A DNA stretch of 18,344 bases from Bacteroidales bacterium UBA3824 (GCA_002393195.1 DGIK01000198.1:1-18344); one strand, 5' to 3'; numbered from the stretch's first letter, positions 7,476-14,995 are shown. The notes: a model not told the origin generated them from the letters alone. Translations and numbers: made by a program.

Positions 7476-8609
7476 TTATTTTGCATCAATTATTTTTATC
7501 AGATAGATTTTTGGCCAGTTTTTTCCGGTTACAAACAGCCTGTCGCCCGCCGCGTCGTAGGCAATTCCATTGAGCACGTCGGTAGTTGTGGAACGCAGAT
7601 TGTCGGGCAGGATTCCTGTCAAGTCTATGTAACTCAATACTTTGCCTGTGTTGTAGTCTATCTCGGCGATTTGGTCGGTCTGATAGATGTTGGCGAGAAG
7701 TCGTCCGCCCACCATTTCGGTCTCGTTGAGGTACTGCACCACGCCGAGATTGTCGCAGACTTGCACGGTCTTGATGGTTGAAAATCCGTTTGGCTCCAAG
7801 AAATAGAGGTTTTCGCTGCCGGAGGTGAGTATCAAAGTGTCGTTGTTGAGGGCTGTAAGTCCCCATCCTTCTGTCGCCACATTGAACTCTGAGAGCCTTT
7901 GGAAGGTCTTTTTGTCATAGACAAAGCCTTTGTGCGACTGCCATGTCAACTGCATCAGCCTGTCGCCAATCATTGCAAGACCCTCGCCAAAATATTCGTC
8001 TTCGAGGTTTACACTTTGGAGGATGCTGCCGTTGTCGATTTTCACCTTTCGGAGCGACGATTTGCGTTTGAGACCAGTGGATTCATACAGGCATCCGTCC
8101 TCATAGACCAGACCTTGCGTATATGCCTCCACATCGTGCGGATAGGTTGCTAATACCTTGTAACTCTTCTTCTTAGGTATGATGTCGGAGTACAACATCA
8201 ATGTCTGTGAAGCGTATTCGCTCGTGCCGTCGGGCAGGCAAAATTGGAGGCTCACCGGCACACGTCCACATCTCAATGCGGATGTTGCGATGTTGAATGA
8301 AGTTTCGCCTTTAGGGAGGGTTGCCACTTTTTTGCCGTCGATTTTGATGATTGTAGAATCGGCAACTACCGAGCCGTCGCTCGTGATGTCGAGGTTGTAA
8401 TCGTCGCCAATCTTGCCCGTCGATTCGGGGTTTTTGTTGAGAATTTTAATCTCAAAATGCTGTTTTGCAGGCTGTTGCTGGGTGTTGGCGGTTGGTGTCT
8501 GCGTCGTGGTGTTGGTATTGCTGCCACTACCACCGCACGACTGAAAAGCCAACGGTATCAACGCTGCAAAAATAATTGCGTTTCGGCGTATGTTGTTAAA
8601 TGTGTTCAT
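7476..8609 (-). CDS. Glutaminyl-peptide cyclotransferase (beta-propeller type), lipoprotein
   Basis: Predicted to convert N-terminal glutamine of exported proteins to pyroglutamate. The C-terminal two thirds (about 140-377) carry the plant/bacterial-type glutaminyl cyclase propeller repeats: YPHDVEAYTQGLVYEDGCLYEST, SSLRKVKIDNG, FGEGLAMI, ATEGWGLT, RLLANIYQTDQIAEID and VLNGIAYDAAGDRLFVTGKNWPKIY. Residues 1-25 form a lipoprotein signal ending LAFQSC with Cys25. A Thr/Gln/Asn-rich linker and an Ig-like domain (about 48-135) follow. No acidic surface-export motif follows the cysteine, so a periplasm-facing lipoprotein is likely. I start at ATG 8609 (MNTFNNIRR). The frame is open to a TTG at 8639, but that codon lies inside the -7 promoter box; ATG 8615 is a possible alternative. 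Confidence 0.9.
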   Translation of the reverse strand: MNTFNNIRRNAIIFAALIPLAFQSCGGSGSNTNTTTQTPTANTQQQPAKQHFEIKILNKNPESTGKIGDDYNLDITSDGSVVADSTIIKIDGKKVATLPKGETSFNIATSALRCGRVPVSLQFCLPDGTSEYASQTLMLYSDIIPKKKSYKVLATYPHDVEAYTQGLVYEDGCLYESTGLKRKSSLRKVKIDNGSILQSVNLEDEYFGEGLAMIGDRLMQLTWQSHKGFVYDKKTFQRLSEFNVATEGWGLTALNNDTLILTSGSENLYFLEPNGFSTIKTVQVCDNLGVVQYLNETEMVGGRLLANIYQTDQIAEIDYNTGKVLSYIDLTGILPDNLRSTTTDVLNGIAYDAAGDRLFVTGKNWPKIYLIKIIDAK

Positions 8610-8636
8610 AAACATTAGATATTTTATTTTCGGCTG

Positions 8637-8665
8637 CAAAGATACATTATAATTTATAATAACAA
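8637..8665 (-). promoter_or_regulatory. Promoter of the glutaminyl cyclase gene
   Basis: TATCTTTG (8644-8637, minus strand) matches TAnnTTTG exactly and is followed by the common CAGCC. The -33 box is weaker: a TTG at 8665-8663, 18 bases upstream. Transcription from here would start near 8630, which excludes the TTG at 8639 as a start codon. Confidence 0.65.
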
Positions 8666-8774
8666 TTGGATTCCGCCGAAAAAAATAACAAATATTAATT
8701 TTATGTTAACTTACTGAAATGCCGCTTGTTCCCGTTGGCGCGCATCAAAAAAATACAGCCATTCGTCAAAAAAA

Positions 8775-8805
8775 TTTGGGATTTCATAACAATTAATTAA
8801 TTTTG
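8775..8805 (+). promoter_or_regulatory. Promoter of the rseC-rnf operon
   Basis: TTTG (8775-8778), exactly 19 bases, then TAATTTTG (8798-8805), an exact match to the Bacteroidota primary-sigma consensus. RNA would start near 8811, about 20 bases before the first ATG. It is the only good promoter found ahead of seven collinear genes. Confidence 0.8.
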
Positions 8806-8831
8806 TAGTTTGTAACAACACACATCATCGT

Positions 8832-9254
8832 ATGAACCACGACAGCATCAACCACGACGGACAAGTCGTAGAAATAACTGACAACAAAGTAGTTGCCGAA
8901 ATTCTTGTGAGCGAGGCATGCGGCACATGCCAAGCCAAAGGGCTATGCCATACCAACGGCAAGAAAGTCCGCGTGGAGGCGGAGGCTGAGCCAGGACAGG
9001 ATTTAAAGGTAGGGCAGCAAGTGAAAGTTTCATTCACGCCCACACTTGCGCTCAGTAGCGTTTTGCTTGCCTACGTATTGCCGTTGGTGCTGATGTTTGC
9101 GGTGATGTTTGCGTTAATTGCTGTTACTGGCAACCAAGACATCGGTTGCGTGAGCGGTTTGGCGGTGTTGCCGATATACTACACCTTATTATATATGATG
9201 CGGCACAAATTGCGGCGCAAATTTAAATTCAGGGTGGAGGAAATGGAGAGATGA
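8832..9254 (+). CDS. rseC: RseC/SoxR-reducing-system family membrane protein
   Basis: A 140-residue member of the RseC family, often encoded beside rnf genes. It has a short N-terminal domain with a cysteine cluster (Cys30, Cys33, Cys39; ACGTCQAKGLC), two membrane helices (about 72-98 and 103-121) and a basic cytoplasmic tail (RHKLRRKFKFR). Its role here is not proven; help in cluster assembly or electron handling for the Rnf complex is inferred from position. It is first in the operon, 76 bases before rnfB. Confidence 0.88.
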   Translation: MNHDSINHDGQVVEITDNKVVAEILVSEACGTCQAKGLCHTNGKKVRVEAEAEPGQDLKVGQQVKVSFTPTLALSSVLLAYVLPLVLMFAVMFALIAVTGNQDIGCVSGLAVLPIYYTLLYMMRHKLRRKFKFRVEEMER

Positions 9255-9330
9255 AAGATTAAGTTGAAAATCAACAAATCAACAAATCGAAAATATAACT
9301 AAATTAAACAATAACAATCAAAAACAAAAA

Positions 9331-10233
9331 ATGGATAATGTAATCGTGATGTCCATACTTGTATTGGGCGGCATAGCGATACTTGCCGCCGTGATATTGT
9401 ATGTGATAGCAAAAAAATTCAAGGTGGAGGAAGACCCGCGCATCGACCAAGTGGCGGAATGTCTGCCCGGAGCCAACTGCGGCGGCTGCGGATATGCCGG
9501 TTGCCGCAATTTTGCCGAGGCGTGCGTCAAGGACTTCAACGGCAAGGTCTGCACCGCCGGCGGCAACGATGTCATGAAAAAAGTTGCCGAAGTGCTTGGC
9601 GTGGAGGCTGTAACCGCCGACGCCAAAATAGCCGTCGTAAGGTGTCGTGGCAGCAAGGACTGCCGCCCCAAGACAAGCAATTACGAAGGCGCAAAGACCT
9701 GCGCCATTGTGAGCGCAACTTACGGTGGCGAAACGGGTTGTTCCTTTGGCTGCATCGGACTCGGCGACTGCGAAAAAGTCTGTCAGTTTGGCGCAATCAA
9801 AATCAACCACGAGACTGGTCTACCGGAAGTCAACGACGAAAAATGTACCGGCTGCGGTGCATGCGTCAAGGCGTGTCCAAAGGTTGTAATCGAACTCCGC
9901 AAAAAAGCCCCGAAATTTCGCAAGGTTTATGTTTCGTGCATCAACAAGGACAGGGGCGCGGTTGCCAAAAAAGCCTGTTCGTCGGCATGTATCGGTTGCG
10001 GCAAATGCGCCAAGACCTGCCCGTTTGAGGCTATCACAGTGGCAAACAATGTCGCCTACATCGACTTCGAGAAATGCAAGATGTGCCGCAAATGCGTAGA
10101 GCAATGTCCCACAGGTGCAATCCAGGAGGAAAACTTCCCGCCGCGCAAGCCCAAAGCGGACGTTGCCGCCGTCGCCGACAATGCACCCGCAACATCTACC
10201 AACCCCAATTCTGACAATTTGCAAAAACAATAG
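9331..10233 (+). CDS. rnfB: Rnf complex electron-transfer subunit B
   Basis: The ferredoxin-accepting iron-sulphur subunit of the Rnf ferredoxin:NAD+ oxidoreductase, tethered to the inner membrane. One N-terminal helix (about 4-27) precedes the RnfB iron-sulphur domain (Cys50, Cys53, Cys58, Cys74; ANCGGCGYAGC). A long cysteine-rich part follows, with clusters around 137-151 (CSFGCIGLGDCEKVC), 172-182 (CTGCGACVKAC), 216-230 (CSSACIGCGKCAKTC) and 249-259 (CKMCRKCVEQC), enough for several [4Fe-4S] centres. The 300-residue length is normal for Bacteroidota. The Ala/Pro/Asn-rich end (about 270-300) looks disordered. The stop is two bases before the rnfC start. Confidence 0.97.
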   Translation: MDNVIVMSILVLGGIAILAAVILYVIAKKFKVEEDPRIDQVAECLPGANCGGCGYAGCRNFAEACVKDFNGKVCTAGGNDVMKKVAEVLGVEAVTADAKIAVVRCRGSKDCRPKTSNYEGAKTCAIVSATYGGETGCSFGCIGLGDCEKVCQFGAIKINHETGLPEVNDEKCTGCGACVKACPKVVIELRKKAPKFRKVYVSCINKDRGAVAKKACSSACIGCGKCAKTCPFEAITVANNVAYIDFEKCKMCRKCVEQCPTGAIQEENFPPRKPKADVAAVADNAPATSTNPNSDNLQKQ

Positions 10234-10235
10234 AC

Positions 10236-11576
10236 ATGGAATTAAAGACTTTTAGCAAAGGCGGCGTACATCCCGCCGACAAAAAAATCACTGCCGCCAA
10301 ACCAATCACGCCGCTTGCAGTGCCTCAGACGGTTGCAATTCCATGCGCAATGCACATCGGCGCACCCGCAGAAATCATCGTCCAAAAGGGCGACAAGGTG
10401 AAGGTGGGACAGTTGATTGCAAAAGCCACCGGTTTTGTTTCCGCCAACATCCACTCTTCGGTGAGCGGCACGGTGAAAAACATCGGCCCCGTCCCGGACG
10501 CTTCGGGCTACACCAAACAGGCGGTATTCATCACCGTGGAGGGCGACGAATGGGAAGAATCCATCGACCGCTCGCCCGACATCCGCCGCGACATCGACGA
10601 CCTCAAGCCCGAAGACATCATCAACAAGGTGCATGAGGCTGGCATCGTGGGCATGGGCGGCGCAACATTCCCTACCCGCGTAAAACTCATGGTGCCAGAA
10701 GGCAAAAAAGCGGAGGCTGTGCTCATCAATGCCGTTGAATGTGAGCCTTATCTCACTGCCGACCACCGCGTGATGCTCGAAAAAGGCGAGCAACTCATGA
10801 TTGGCACACAGTTGATAATGAAGGCTGTCAAATGCGATCAGGCGTACATTGGCATCGAGCAAAACAAACCCGACGCCATCGAGTACCTCACCAAACTCTC
10901 CGCCAACTACCCCGGCATCAAGGTTGTCCCCTTGAAATTGAAATATCCCCAAGGCTCTGAGAAACACTTGATTAAAGCCATCCTTGGACGCGAAGTGCCG
11001 CCACCACCGCATTTGCCGATAGACGTGGGCGCAGTAGTGGACAACGCCGGCACAGCCGTTGCAATCTACGAAGCCGTTATGAAAAACAAACCGCTTTTTG
11101 AGAGGATTGTTACTGTAACGGGCGACAGCGTACAAAATCCTGGTAACTTCCTCGTAAGGATTGGCACGCCGATAAGTGCGCTCATAGAAGCCGTTGGCGG
11201 TATGCCCGAAGACACCGAAAAACTCATTTCGGGCGGTCCAATGATGGGCAAGGCTATCAATTCTACCGAAATCCCCGTGGCAAAAGGCACGTCGGGCATC
11301 CTGATGCTCCCAAAATCGCTCGCTCACCGTGGCGAACCCGCGCCCTGCATCCGTTGCGGCAAGTGCGTGGATGCCTGCCCGATGAACCTCGAACCATACT
11401 TGCTCTCAAAACTTGCCAAACTCAATCGTTTTGACGACCTGGAGGCCAACAACATCACCGACTGCATCTCGTGCGGCTGTTGTATGTTTGCCTGCCCGTC
11501 CAACCGTCCGATACTCGACTTCATGAATTACGGCAAGGCAAAAGTAATGGCAATCATCAGATCACGAAAAAAATAA
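10236..11576 (+). CDS. rnfC: Rnf complex NADH/FMN-binding subunit C
   Basis: A peripheral subunit expected to bind FMN and NAD(H) and pass electrons through two [4Fe-4S] clusters. The 446-residue chain begins with the RnfC barrel-like domain (TFSKGGVHP; GDKVKVGQLIAKATGFVSANIHSSVSG). It continues with the nucleotide-binding part (GIVGMGGATFPTRVKL, 136-151; NAVECEPYLTADHR, 165-178) and the segment GREVPPPPHLPIDVGAVVDNAGTAVAI. It ends with two ferredoxin motifs, Cys371/374/377/381 and Cys410/413/416/420. It lacks the long Ala/Lys-rich tail of enterobacterial RsxC. Tight spacing on both sides indicates translation within one operon mRNA. Confidence 0.97.
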   Translation: MELKTFSKGGVHPADKKITAAKPITPLAVPQTVAIPCAMHIGAPAEIIVQKGDKVKVGQLIAKATGFVSANIHSSVSGTVKNIGPVPDASGYTKQAVFITVEGDEWEESIDRSPDIRRDIDDLKPEDIINKVHEAGIVGMGGATFPTRVKLMVPEGKKAEAVLINAVECEPYLTADHRVMLEKGEQLMIGTQLIMKAVKCDQAYIGIEQNKPDAIEYLTKLSANYPGIKVVPLKLKYPQGSEKHLIKAILGREVPPPPHLPIDVGAVVDNAGTAVAIYEAVMKNKPLFERIVTVTGDSVQNPGNFLVRIGTPISALIEAVGGMPEDTEKLISGGPMMGKAINSTEIPVAKGTSGILMLPKSLAHRGEPAPCIRCGKCVDACPMNLEPYLLSKLAKLNRFDDLEANNITDCISCGCCMFACPSNRPILDFMNYGKAKVMAIIRSRKK

Positions 11577-11597
11577 TCATCACAATCATAGAACAAA

Positions 11598-12581
11598 ATG
11601 AGCAATCTTTTAACCATATCGCCGTCGCCCCACGCCAAAGGCAAGGAAACAGTAAGTTCCCTGATGTTTGGCGTATTGATGGCACTCATTCCGGCGTTCC
11701 TGTGCTCGCTGTACTTCTTCGGCATAGGCGCGCTCATCACAACGCTTGTTTCGGTGGGATTCTGCGTATTGTTTGAGTGGCTGATAGCCAAATACATCCT
11801 CAAAACAAAACCGCAAATCTGCGACGGCAGCGCAATCCTCACCGGCGTACTCTTGGCTTTCAACCTCCCGAGCAACATCAACCCTTTCATCGTGATGATT
11901 GGCGCGTTGGTGGCTATCGGCGTCGCCAAAATGACTTTCGGAGGATTGGGTCAAAACCTCTTCAATCCGGCTCTCGTGGGTCGTGTATTTCTCCTGATTT
12001 CTTTCCCGCAACAGATGACCACATGGCCCACGCCAATAAAAAGCCGTTTCGAATACTTCAATGCAGCATTTGATCATACATTTGATGCTGCAACTGGCGC
12101 AACCCCAATGAGCCACGACATGCTCGGCAAAACCGACACGTTGGATATGCTCTTTGGCGCAACGGGCGGCTCACTCGGCGAAGTGGCTGCATTGGCGTTG
12201 ATTATCGGCGGCATCTACATGATTTGGCGCAAGATAATCACATGGCACATCCCTGTTTCGGTGATTGGCACTGTGGCGGTATTCACATTGCTTGTTTGGC
12301 TCATCGACCCGACAGTGTGCGTAAATCCGTTGTACCATCTCCTTGGCGGCGGTTTGATGCTCGGTGCTATTTTCATGGCTACCGATTACGTAACGTCGCC
12401 GATGAGTTCCACTGGCAAGATAATTTATGGTATCGGCATCGGACTTTTGACAGTAATCATCCGTCTGTGGGGCTCGTACCCCGAGGGCATGAGTTTCGCA
12501 ATTTTGCTGATGAATGCCGTTACACCGTTAATCAACAAGAAGTTTAAACCAACCCGTTTCGGCGAGATAAAAACCAAATAA
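11598..12581 (+). CDS. rnfD: Rnf complex membrane subunit D (covalent FMN)
   Basis: A polytopic inner-membrane subunit carrying a covalently bound FMN; 327 residues, close to the family norm. It shows the hallmarks SPHAKGK near the start, ICDGSAILTGVLLAFNLP (75-91), FGGLGQNLFNPALVGRVFL (114-132) and the flavin attachment motif ATGATPM, with the acceptor expected at Thr169. GGGLMLGAIFMATDYVTSP (250-268) is the conserved late helix. The C-terminus PTRFGEIKTK is followed after four bases by rnfG. Confidence 0.96.
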   Translation: MSNLLTISPSPHAKGKETVSSLMFGVLMALIPAFLCSLYFFGIGALITTLVSVGFCVLFEWLIAKYILKTKPQICDGSAILTGVLLAFNLPSNINPFIVMIGALVAIGVAKMTFGGLGQNLFNPALVGRVFLLISFPQQMTTWPTPIKSRFEYFNAAFDHTFDAATGATPMSHDMLGKTDTLDMLFGATGGSLGEVAALALIIGGIYMIWRKIITWHIPVSVIGTVAVFTLLVWLIDPTVCVNPLYHLLGGGLMLGAIFMATDYVTSPMSSTGKIIYGIGIGLLTVIIRLWGSYPEGMSFAILLMNAVTPLINKKFKPTRFGEIKTK

Positions 12582-12585
12582 CACC

Positions 12586-13230
12586 ATGATAGACAAGAAA
12601 AACCCGACCATCGTGCAGATGGTAGTAGTGTTGTTGCTGATAGCGGTGATATGCTCCGCCGGTGTTGCCGCCATATACGACGCCACCAAGGATACCATCG
12701 CACAGCAAAAGGCAGAAAAGGAGCAAGCGTCGCTGAAACTCGTACTCCCCGAACACGACAACGACCCGGTAAAAGAATCCGTAAAAATTTCCCTGGGCGG
12801 CACAGAATATCTCTGTTACGTTGCCAAAAAGGACGGTCAGCCGGTAGGATACGCTGTCAAGGCGGGCAATATGAACGGCTACAACGGTCATGTGGAGGTT
12901 TTGACGGGATTCCTGCCCGACGGCACCATCATCAACACACAGGCTACCGTGCTTGCCGAGACTCCTGGTCTTGGTCAAAAGGCGATTGAGCCCAAGTATC
13001 ACGACCAGTTCAACGGCAAAAATCCCAACGCTTTCCGCCTCACGGTCAAGAAGGACGGCGGCGACGTGGACGCCATCTCGGCAGCCACAATCACCTCGCG
13101 GGCATACGCACACGCCGTGCAGACCGCCTACGACGCGCTGATGACTCACCTCGGCAAACCCGTGGAAGCCCACTCCGGCGCAACGTCCAATACCAACGCC
13201 AACGAAAGCGAAATTGACAAAGATAAGTAA
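12586..13230 (+). CDS. rnfG: Rnf complex subunit G (covalent FMN)
   Basis: A membrane-anchored periplasmic flavoprotein. One N-terminal helix (about 9-31) is followed by the FMN-binding domain with GYAVKAGNMNGYNGHVEVLTGF, ETPGLGQKA (125-133) and DAISAATITSRA (162-173). Thr168 is the predicted phosphodiester attachment residue; Ala166 in place of the more common Gly in S/T-G-A-T is a mild variant. The 214-residue length is typical. The last 20 residues (Ser/Asn/Glu/Asp/Lys-rich) look disordered. It is separated from rnfE by about 100 bases that hold a repeat element, unlike the other tight gaps of this operon. Confidence 0.96.
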   Translation: MIDKKNPTIVQMVVVLLLIAVICSAGVAAIYDATKDTIAQQKAEKEQASLKLVLPEHDNDPVKESVKISLGGTEYLCYVAKKDGQPVGYAVKAGNMNGYNGHVEVLTGFLPDGTIINTQATVLAETPGLGQKAIEPKYHDQFNGKNPNAFRLTVKKDGGDVDAISAATITSRAYAHAVQTAYDALMTHLGKPVEAHSGATSNTNANESEIDKDK

Positions 13231-13236
13231 GTTTTA

Positions 13237-13324
13237 AATGTAAAATTAAAAATGAAAAATTAAAAATTGCCATTCGGCGAAAGCCCATTTTTAATTTTTA
13301 ATTCTTAATTTTTAATTCTAAATT
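13237..13324. repeat. AT-rich heptad-repeat palindromic element, copy 2, inside the rnf operon
   Basis: The left arm is an exact 7-bp ladder: AATGTAA, AATTAAA, AATGAAA, AATTAAA, AATTGCC (13237-13271). The right arm is the inverted ladder (13286-13324), read on the minus strand as AATTTAG, AATTAAA, AATTAAG, AATTAAA, AATTAAA. Arms 13251-13268 and 13286-13303 pair over about 18 bp with two mismatches. The central AATTGCCATTCGGCGAAAGC (13265-13284) matches the reverse complement of 1091-1110 in 18 of 20 positions. It must be transcribed as part of the rnf mRNA. Confidence 0.85.
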
Positions 13325-13332
13325 AAAAGGAA

Positions 13333-13932
13333 ATGAGCAAATTATCGATATTGACCAAAGGCCTATTGAAGGAGAATCCGGCGTTGGTGCTGATATTGGG
13401 TATGTGTCCCACGTTGGGCGTTACCACATCGGCAATCAACGGCTTGGGTATGGGTCTTGCTACGACGTTTGTGATATTGCTTTCAAACGTCATCATCTCC
13501 GCCATCAAAAACTTCATTCCCGACAACGTGCATATCCCGGCTTACATCGTGGTAATCGCGTCGTTGGTAACAATCCTGCAACAGATTTTGGCTGCATATT
13601 TGCCGGCGTTGAACGAAAGCCTTGGCTTGTTTATACCGTTGATAGTGGTCAACTGCATCGTCCTCGGACGCGCCGAAGCATTTGCAAGCAAAAATAGCAT
13701 TGGCGATTCGGCTCTCGACGGTCTTGGAATGGGATTGGGATTCACATTGGCACTCACGGTGTTGGGCGCAATCCGCGAAATCCTTGGTTCGGGCGCAATT
13801 TTCGGTTTCAAATTCGTAGAAGGCGACTGCATCATCGGCTTTGTGCTTGCTCCGGGCGCATTCCTCGCGTTGGGCTATCTGATTGCCGGTGCCAAGAAAT
13901 TGTCTAACAAAATTTACAAAAAGGAGGACTAA
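13333..13932 (+). CDS. rnfE: Rnf complex membrane subunit E
   Basis: A polytopic membrane subunit paired with RnfA around the membrane iron-sulphur site. The 199-residue protein shows LLKENPALVLILGMCPTLGVTTSAINGLGMG near the start, IPAYIVVIASLVTILQQIL, the cysteine-bearing PLIVVNCIVLGRAEAFASKN, and GLGMGLGFTLALTVLGAIREILGSG. The conserved cysteines are in GMCPTLG and VNCIVLG. An AAAAGGAA stretch just before the ATG may aid translation after the repeat element. The stop is three bases before rnfA. Confidence 0.96.
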   Translation: MSKLSILTKGLLKENPALVLILGMCPTLGVTTSAINGLGMGLATTFVILLSNVIISAIKNFIPDNVHIPAYIVVIASLVTILQQILAAYLPALNESLGLFIPLIVVNCIVLGRAEAFASKNSIGDSALDGLGMGLGFTLALTVLGAIREILGSGAIFGFKFVEGDCIIGFVLAPGAFLALGYLIAGAKKLSNKIYKKED

Positions 13933-13935
13933 GCC

Positions 13936-14508
13936 ATGGATTACATTTTGATAATAATATCGGCGATATTCGTCAACAACGTTGTACTCGCCAAGTTCCT
14001 CGGCATCTGTCCGTTCCTTGGAGTCAGCAACAAGGTAAGCACCGCCGTCGGCATGTCGGGCGCAGTGGCTTTTGTGATGGTGATTGCAACGCTCGTAACG
14101 TTCTACATCCAAAAACTCCTCGTCTCTCTCGGCATCGAATTTATACAGACCATTGCGTTCATCCTCGTGGTTGCATCGTTGGTGCAGATTGTTGAACTCG
14201 TATTGAAGAAGGTGTCGCCCTCGCTGTATCAAGCGTTGGGCATATTTCTGCCGCTAATTACGACCAACTGTACCGTTCTCGGCGTTGCAATCGAGGTGGC
14301 GGGCAAGGCGACCTACGGCCCTGCTGAAGCCGCCGTATATGCCCTTGCAAACGCCATTGGCTACGGTCTCGCCCTCACAATCTTCGCCGGTCTCCGCGAA
14401 CAACTCGAACTCGCCGACGTCCCCGAAGGCATGAAAGGCGTTCCAATCGCCTTCATCACCGCCGGCATCCTGGCGATGGCATTCATGGGCTTCGCTGGAT
14501 TGGCGTAA
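13936..14508 (+). CDS. rnfA: Rnf complex membrane subunit A
   Basis: The last gene of the operon, a 190-residue polytopic membrane protein related to RnfE but in inverted topology. It has AIFVNNVVLAKFLGICPFLGVSNKV (10-34), IQTIAFILVVASLVQIVE, PLITTNCTVLGVAIE and ANAIGYGLALTIFAGLREQLELADVPEGMKG. The cysteines of GICPFLG and TNCTVLG are those expected to hold the intramembrane [2Fe-2S] cluster with RnfE. The ending GILAMAFMGFAGL is normal, so the gene is intact. The strong terminator at 14532-14579 follows. Confidence 0.97.
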   Translation: MDYILIIISAIFVNNVVLAKFLGICPFLGVSNKVSTAVGMSGAVAFVMVIATLVTFYIQKLLVSLGIEFIQTIAFILVVASLVQIVELVLKKVSPSLYQALGIFLPLITTNCTVLGVAIEVAGKATYGPAEAAVYALANAIGYGLALTIFAGLREQLELADVPEGMKGVPIAFITAGILAMAFMGFAGLA

Positions 14509-14531
14509 GGATTACGATTAGTACAGATAAT

Positions 14532-14579
14532 AAAAAACATCGGCTCAGAATTATGGATGATTCTGAGCCGATGTTTTTT
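14532..14579 (+). terminator. Terminator of the rnf operon (bidirectional)
   Basis: AAAAAACATCGGCTCAGAAT (14532-14551) and its exact complement (14560-14579) form a 20-bp stem with an 8-base loop. It starts 24 bases after rnfA and carries T-runs in both directions, so it can also stop transcripts coming from the right. Confidence 0.92.
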
Positions 14580-14649
14580 ATGAGTTGCCTCTTTGGGCGC
14601 GTTCTACTTCGTCGAGGGCGCGGTAAAAACTAATAATAATAATCCCCCG
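14578..14649 (-). pseudogene. Possible 3' remnant of a lost gene
   Basis: A short minus-strand frame between a TAG (14652-14650) and a TAA (14580-14578) has no start codon. It ends in a peptide with protein-like composition, FYRALDEVERAQRGNS, preceded by four Ile codons from a TAA trinucleotide run. I do not recognise a family. It may be the tail of a gene deleted when the small-gene region formed, or chance. Confidence 0.2.
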
Positions 14650-14679
14650 CTACCGCTCACTGAGTAGTAGCGAGGGATT
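14641..14679 (-). terminator. Hairpin after the small basic-protein gene, likely its terminator
   Basis: AATCCCCCGCTAC (14641-14653) pairs with GTAGCGAGGGATT (14667-14679) over 13 bp with one wobble, ten bases past the stop of the minus-strand gene. The following sequence on that strand is ATTATTATTAGTTTTTA, a poor but T-rich tail. Confidence 0.6.
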
Positions 14680-14688
14680 ACCAACTTT

Positions 14689-14934
14689 TCATTTCCTCAT
14701 TGCCTTAGCAAACCATTCCTCATCGGGATGGTAGCCCCAAAAGCCTTTGCCATCGCCGCCGAGATCCCATTGGTTGGTAATCTCGTATTGACAATATGGC
14801 ATAAAATCATAAAAGCCGCTCTGAATCAAAATGTGTTCACGGCGGCGGAAACGTCTGTGGCTGTTTTGTTTGCCACGTTTCTGCGAGTGTCCTACGTATG
14901 GACCACCCGGAAGTCTTTTCTTGCTTTTTCCCAT
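14689..14934 (-). CDS. Small basic protein of unknown function
   Basis: An 81-residue protein I cannot name. The N-terminal half is strongly basic (MGKSKKR; SQKRGKQNSHRRFRRREH at 17-34), which suggests nucleic-acid or ribosome binding. The second half is aromatic and acidic with WDLGGDGKGFWGYHPDEEW (56-74). It has no signal peptide or membrane helix. Evidence that it is real: an exact-consensus promoter (15052-15082) about 120 bases upstream, a terminator-like hairpin ten bases downstream, and a reading frame that fills the space between them. The roughly 110-base leader has a hairpin ending seven bases before the ATG and an 11-codon ORF just before that hairpin. The general look (short, Lys/Arg-rich start) recalls small ribosome-associated proteins, but this is inference only. 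Confidence 0.7.
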   Translation of the reverse strand: MGKSKKRLPGGPYVGHSQKRGKQNSHRRFRRREHILIQSGFYDFMPYCQYEITNQWDLGGDGKGFWGYHPDEEWFAKAMRK

Positions 14935-14940
14935 TGTGTC

Positions 14941-14995
14941 TCTAATGTTGTGGCGGTGGCAGCATATAGCCGCGACTGCCGGTTAAAACATTAGA
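14941..14995 (-). promoter_or_regulatory. Structured 5' leader hairpin ahead of the small basic-protein gene
   Basis: TCTAATGTT (14941-14949) and AACATTAGA (14987-14995) form a perfect 9-bp closing stem. Inside it GGCAG (14958-14962) can pair with CTGCC (14976-14980). An alternative overlapping stem on the RNA, GCGGC with GCUGC around UAUAU, would compete. The hairpin sits within the predicted transcript and ends seven bases before the start codon, where it could mask translation initiation. Confidence 0.5.

Noticed and set aside
7463..7485. TGCAAAA...TTTTGCA inverted repeat as terminator of the glutaminyl cyclase gene
   Set aside because: Only 7 bp, AT-rich, overlapping the stop codon and the secDF -33 box; likely chance in AT-rich DNA.
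8757..8764. GCCATTCG, resembling a third copy of the repeat core
   Set aside because: Only eight bases match, the rest of the core is absent and there are no AATTNNN arms; chance match.
10242..11327. 361-codon open frame on the minus strand opposite rnfC
   Set aside because: Antisense shadow of rnfC caused by codon bias; His/Phe/Cys-rich translation with no recognisable motif and no promoter.
13171..13185. Second S-G-A-T near the C-terminus of RnfG (residues 197-200)
   Set aside because: It lies in a disordered, Ser/Asn-rich tail outside the FMN-binding fold; the true site is the SAAT ending at Thr168.
13483..14232. 249-codon minus-strand frame across rnfE and rnfA
   Set aside because: It spans two certain genes and its translation is a charged, low-information string; a shadow frame.
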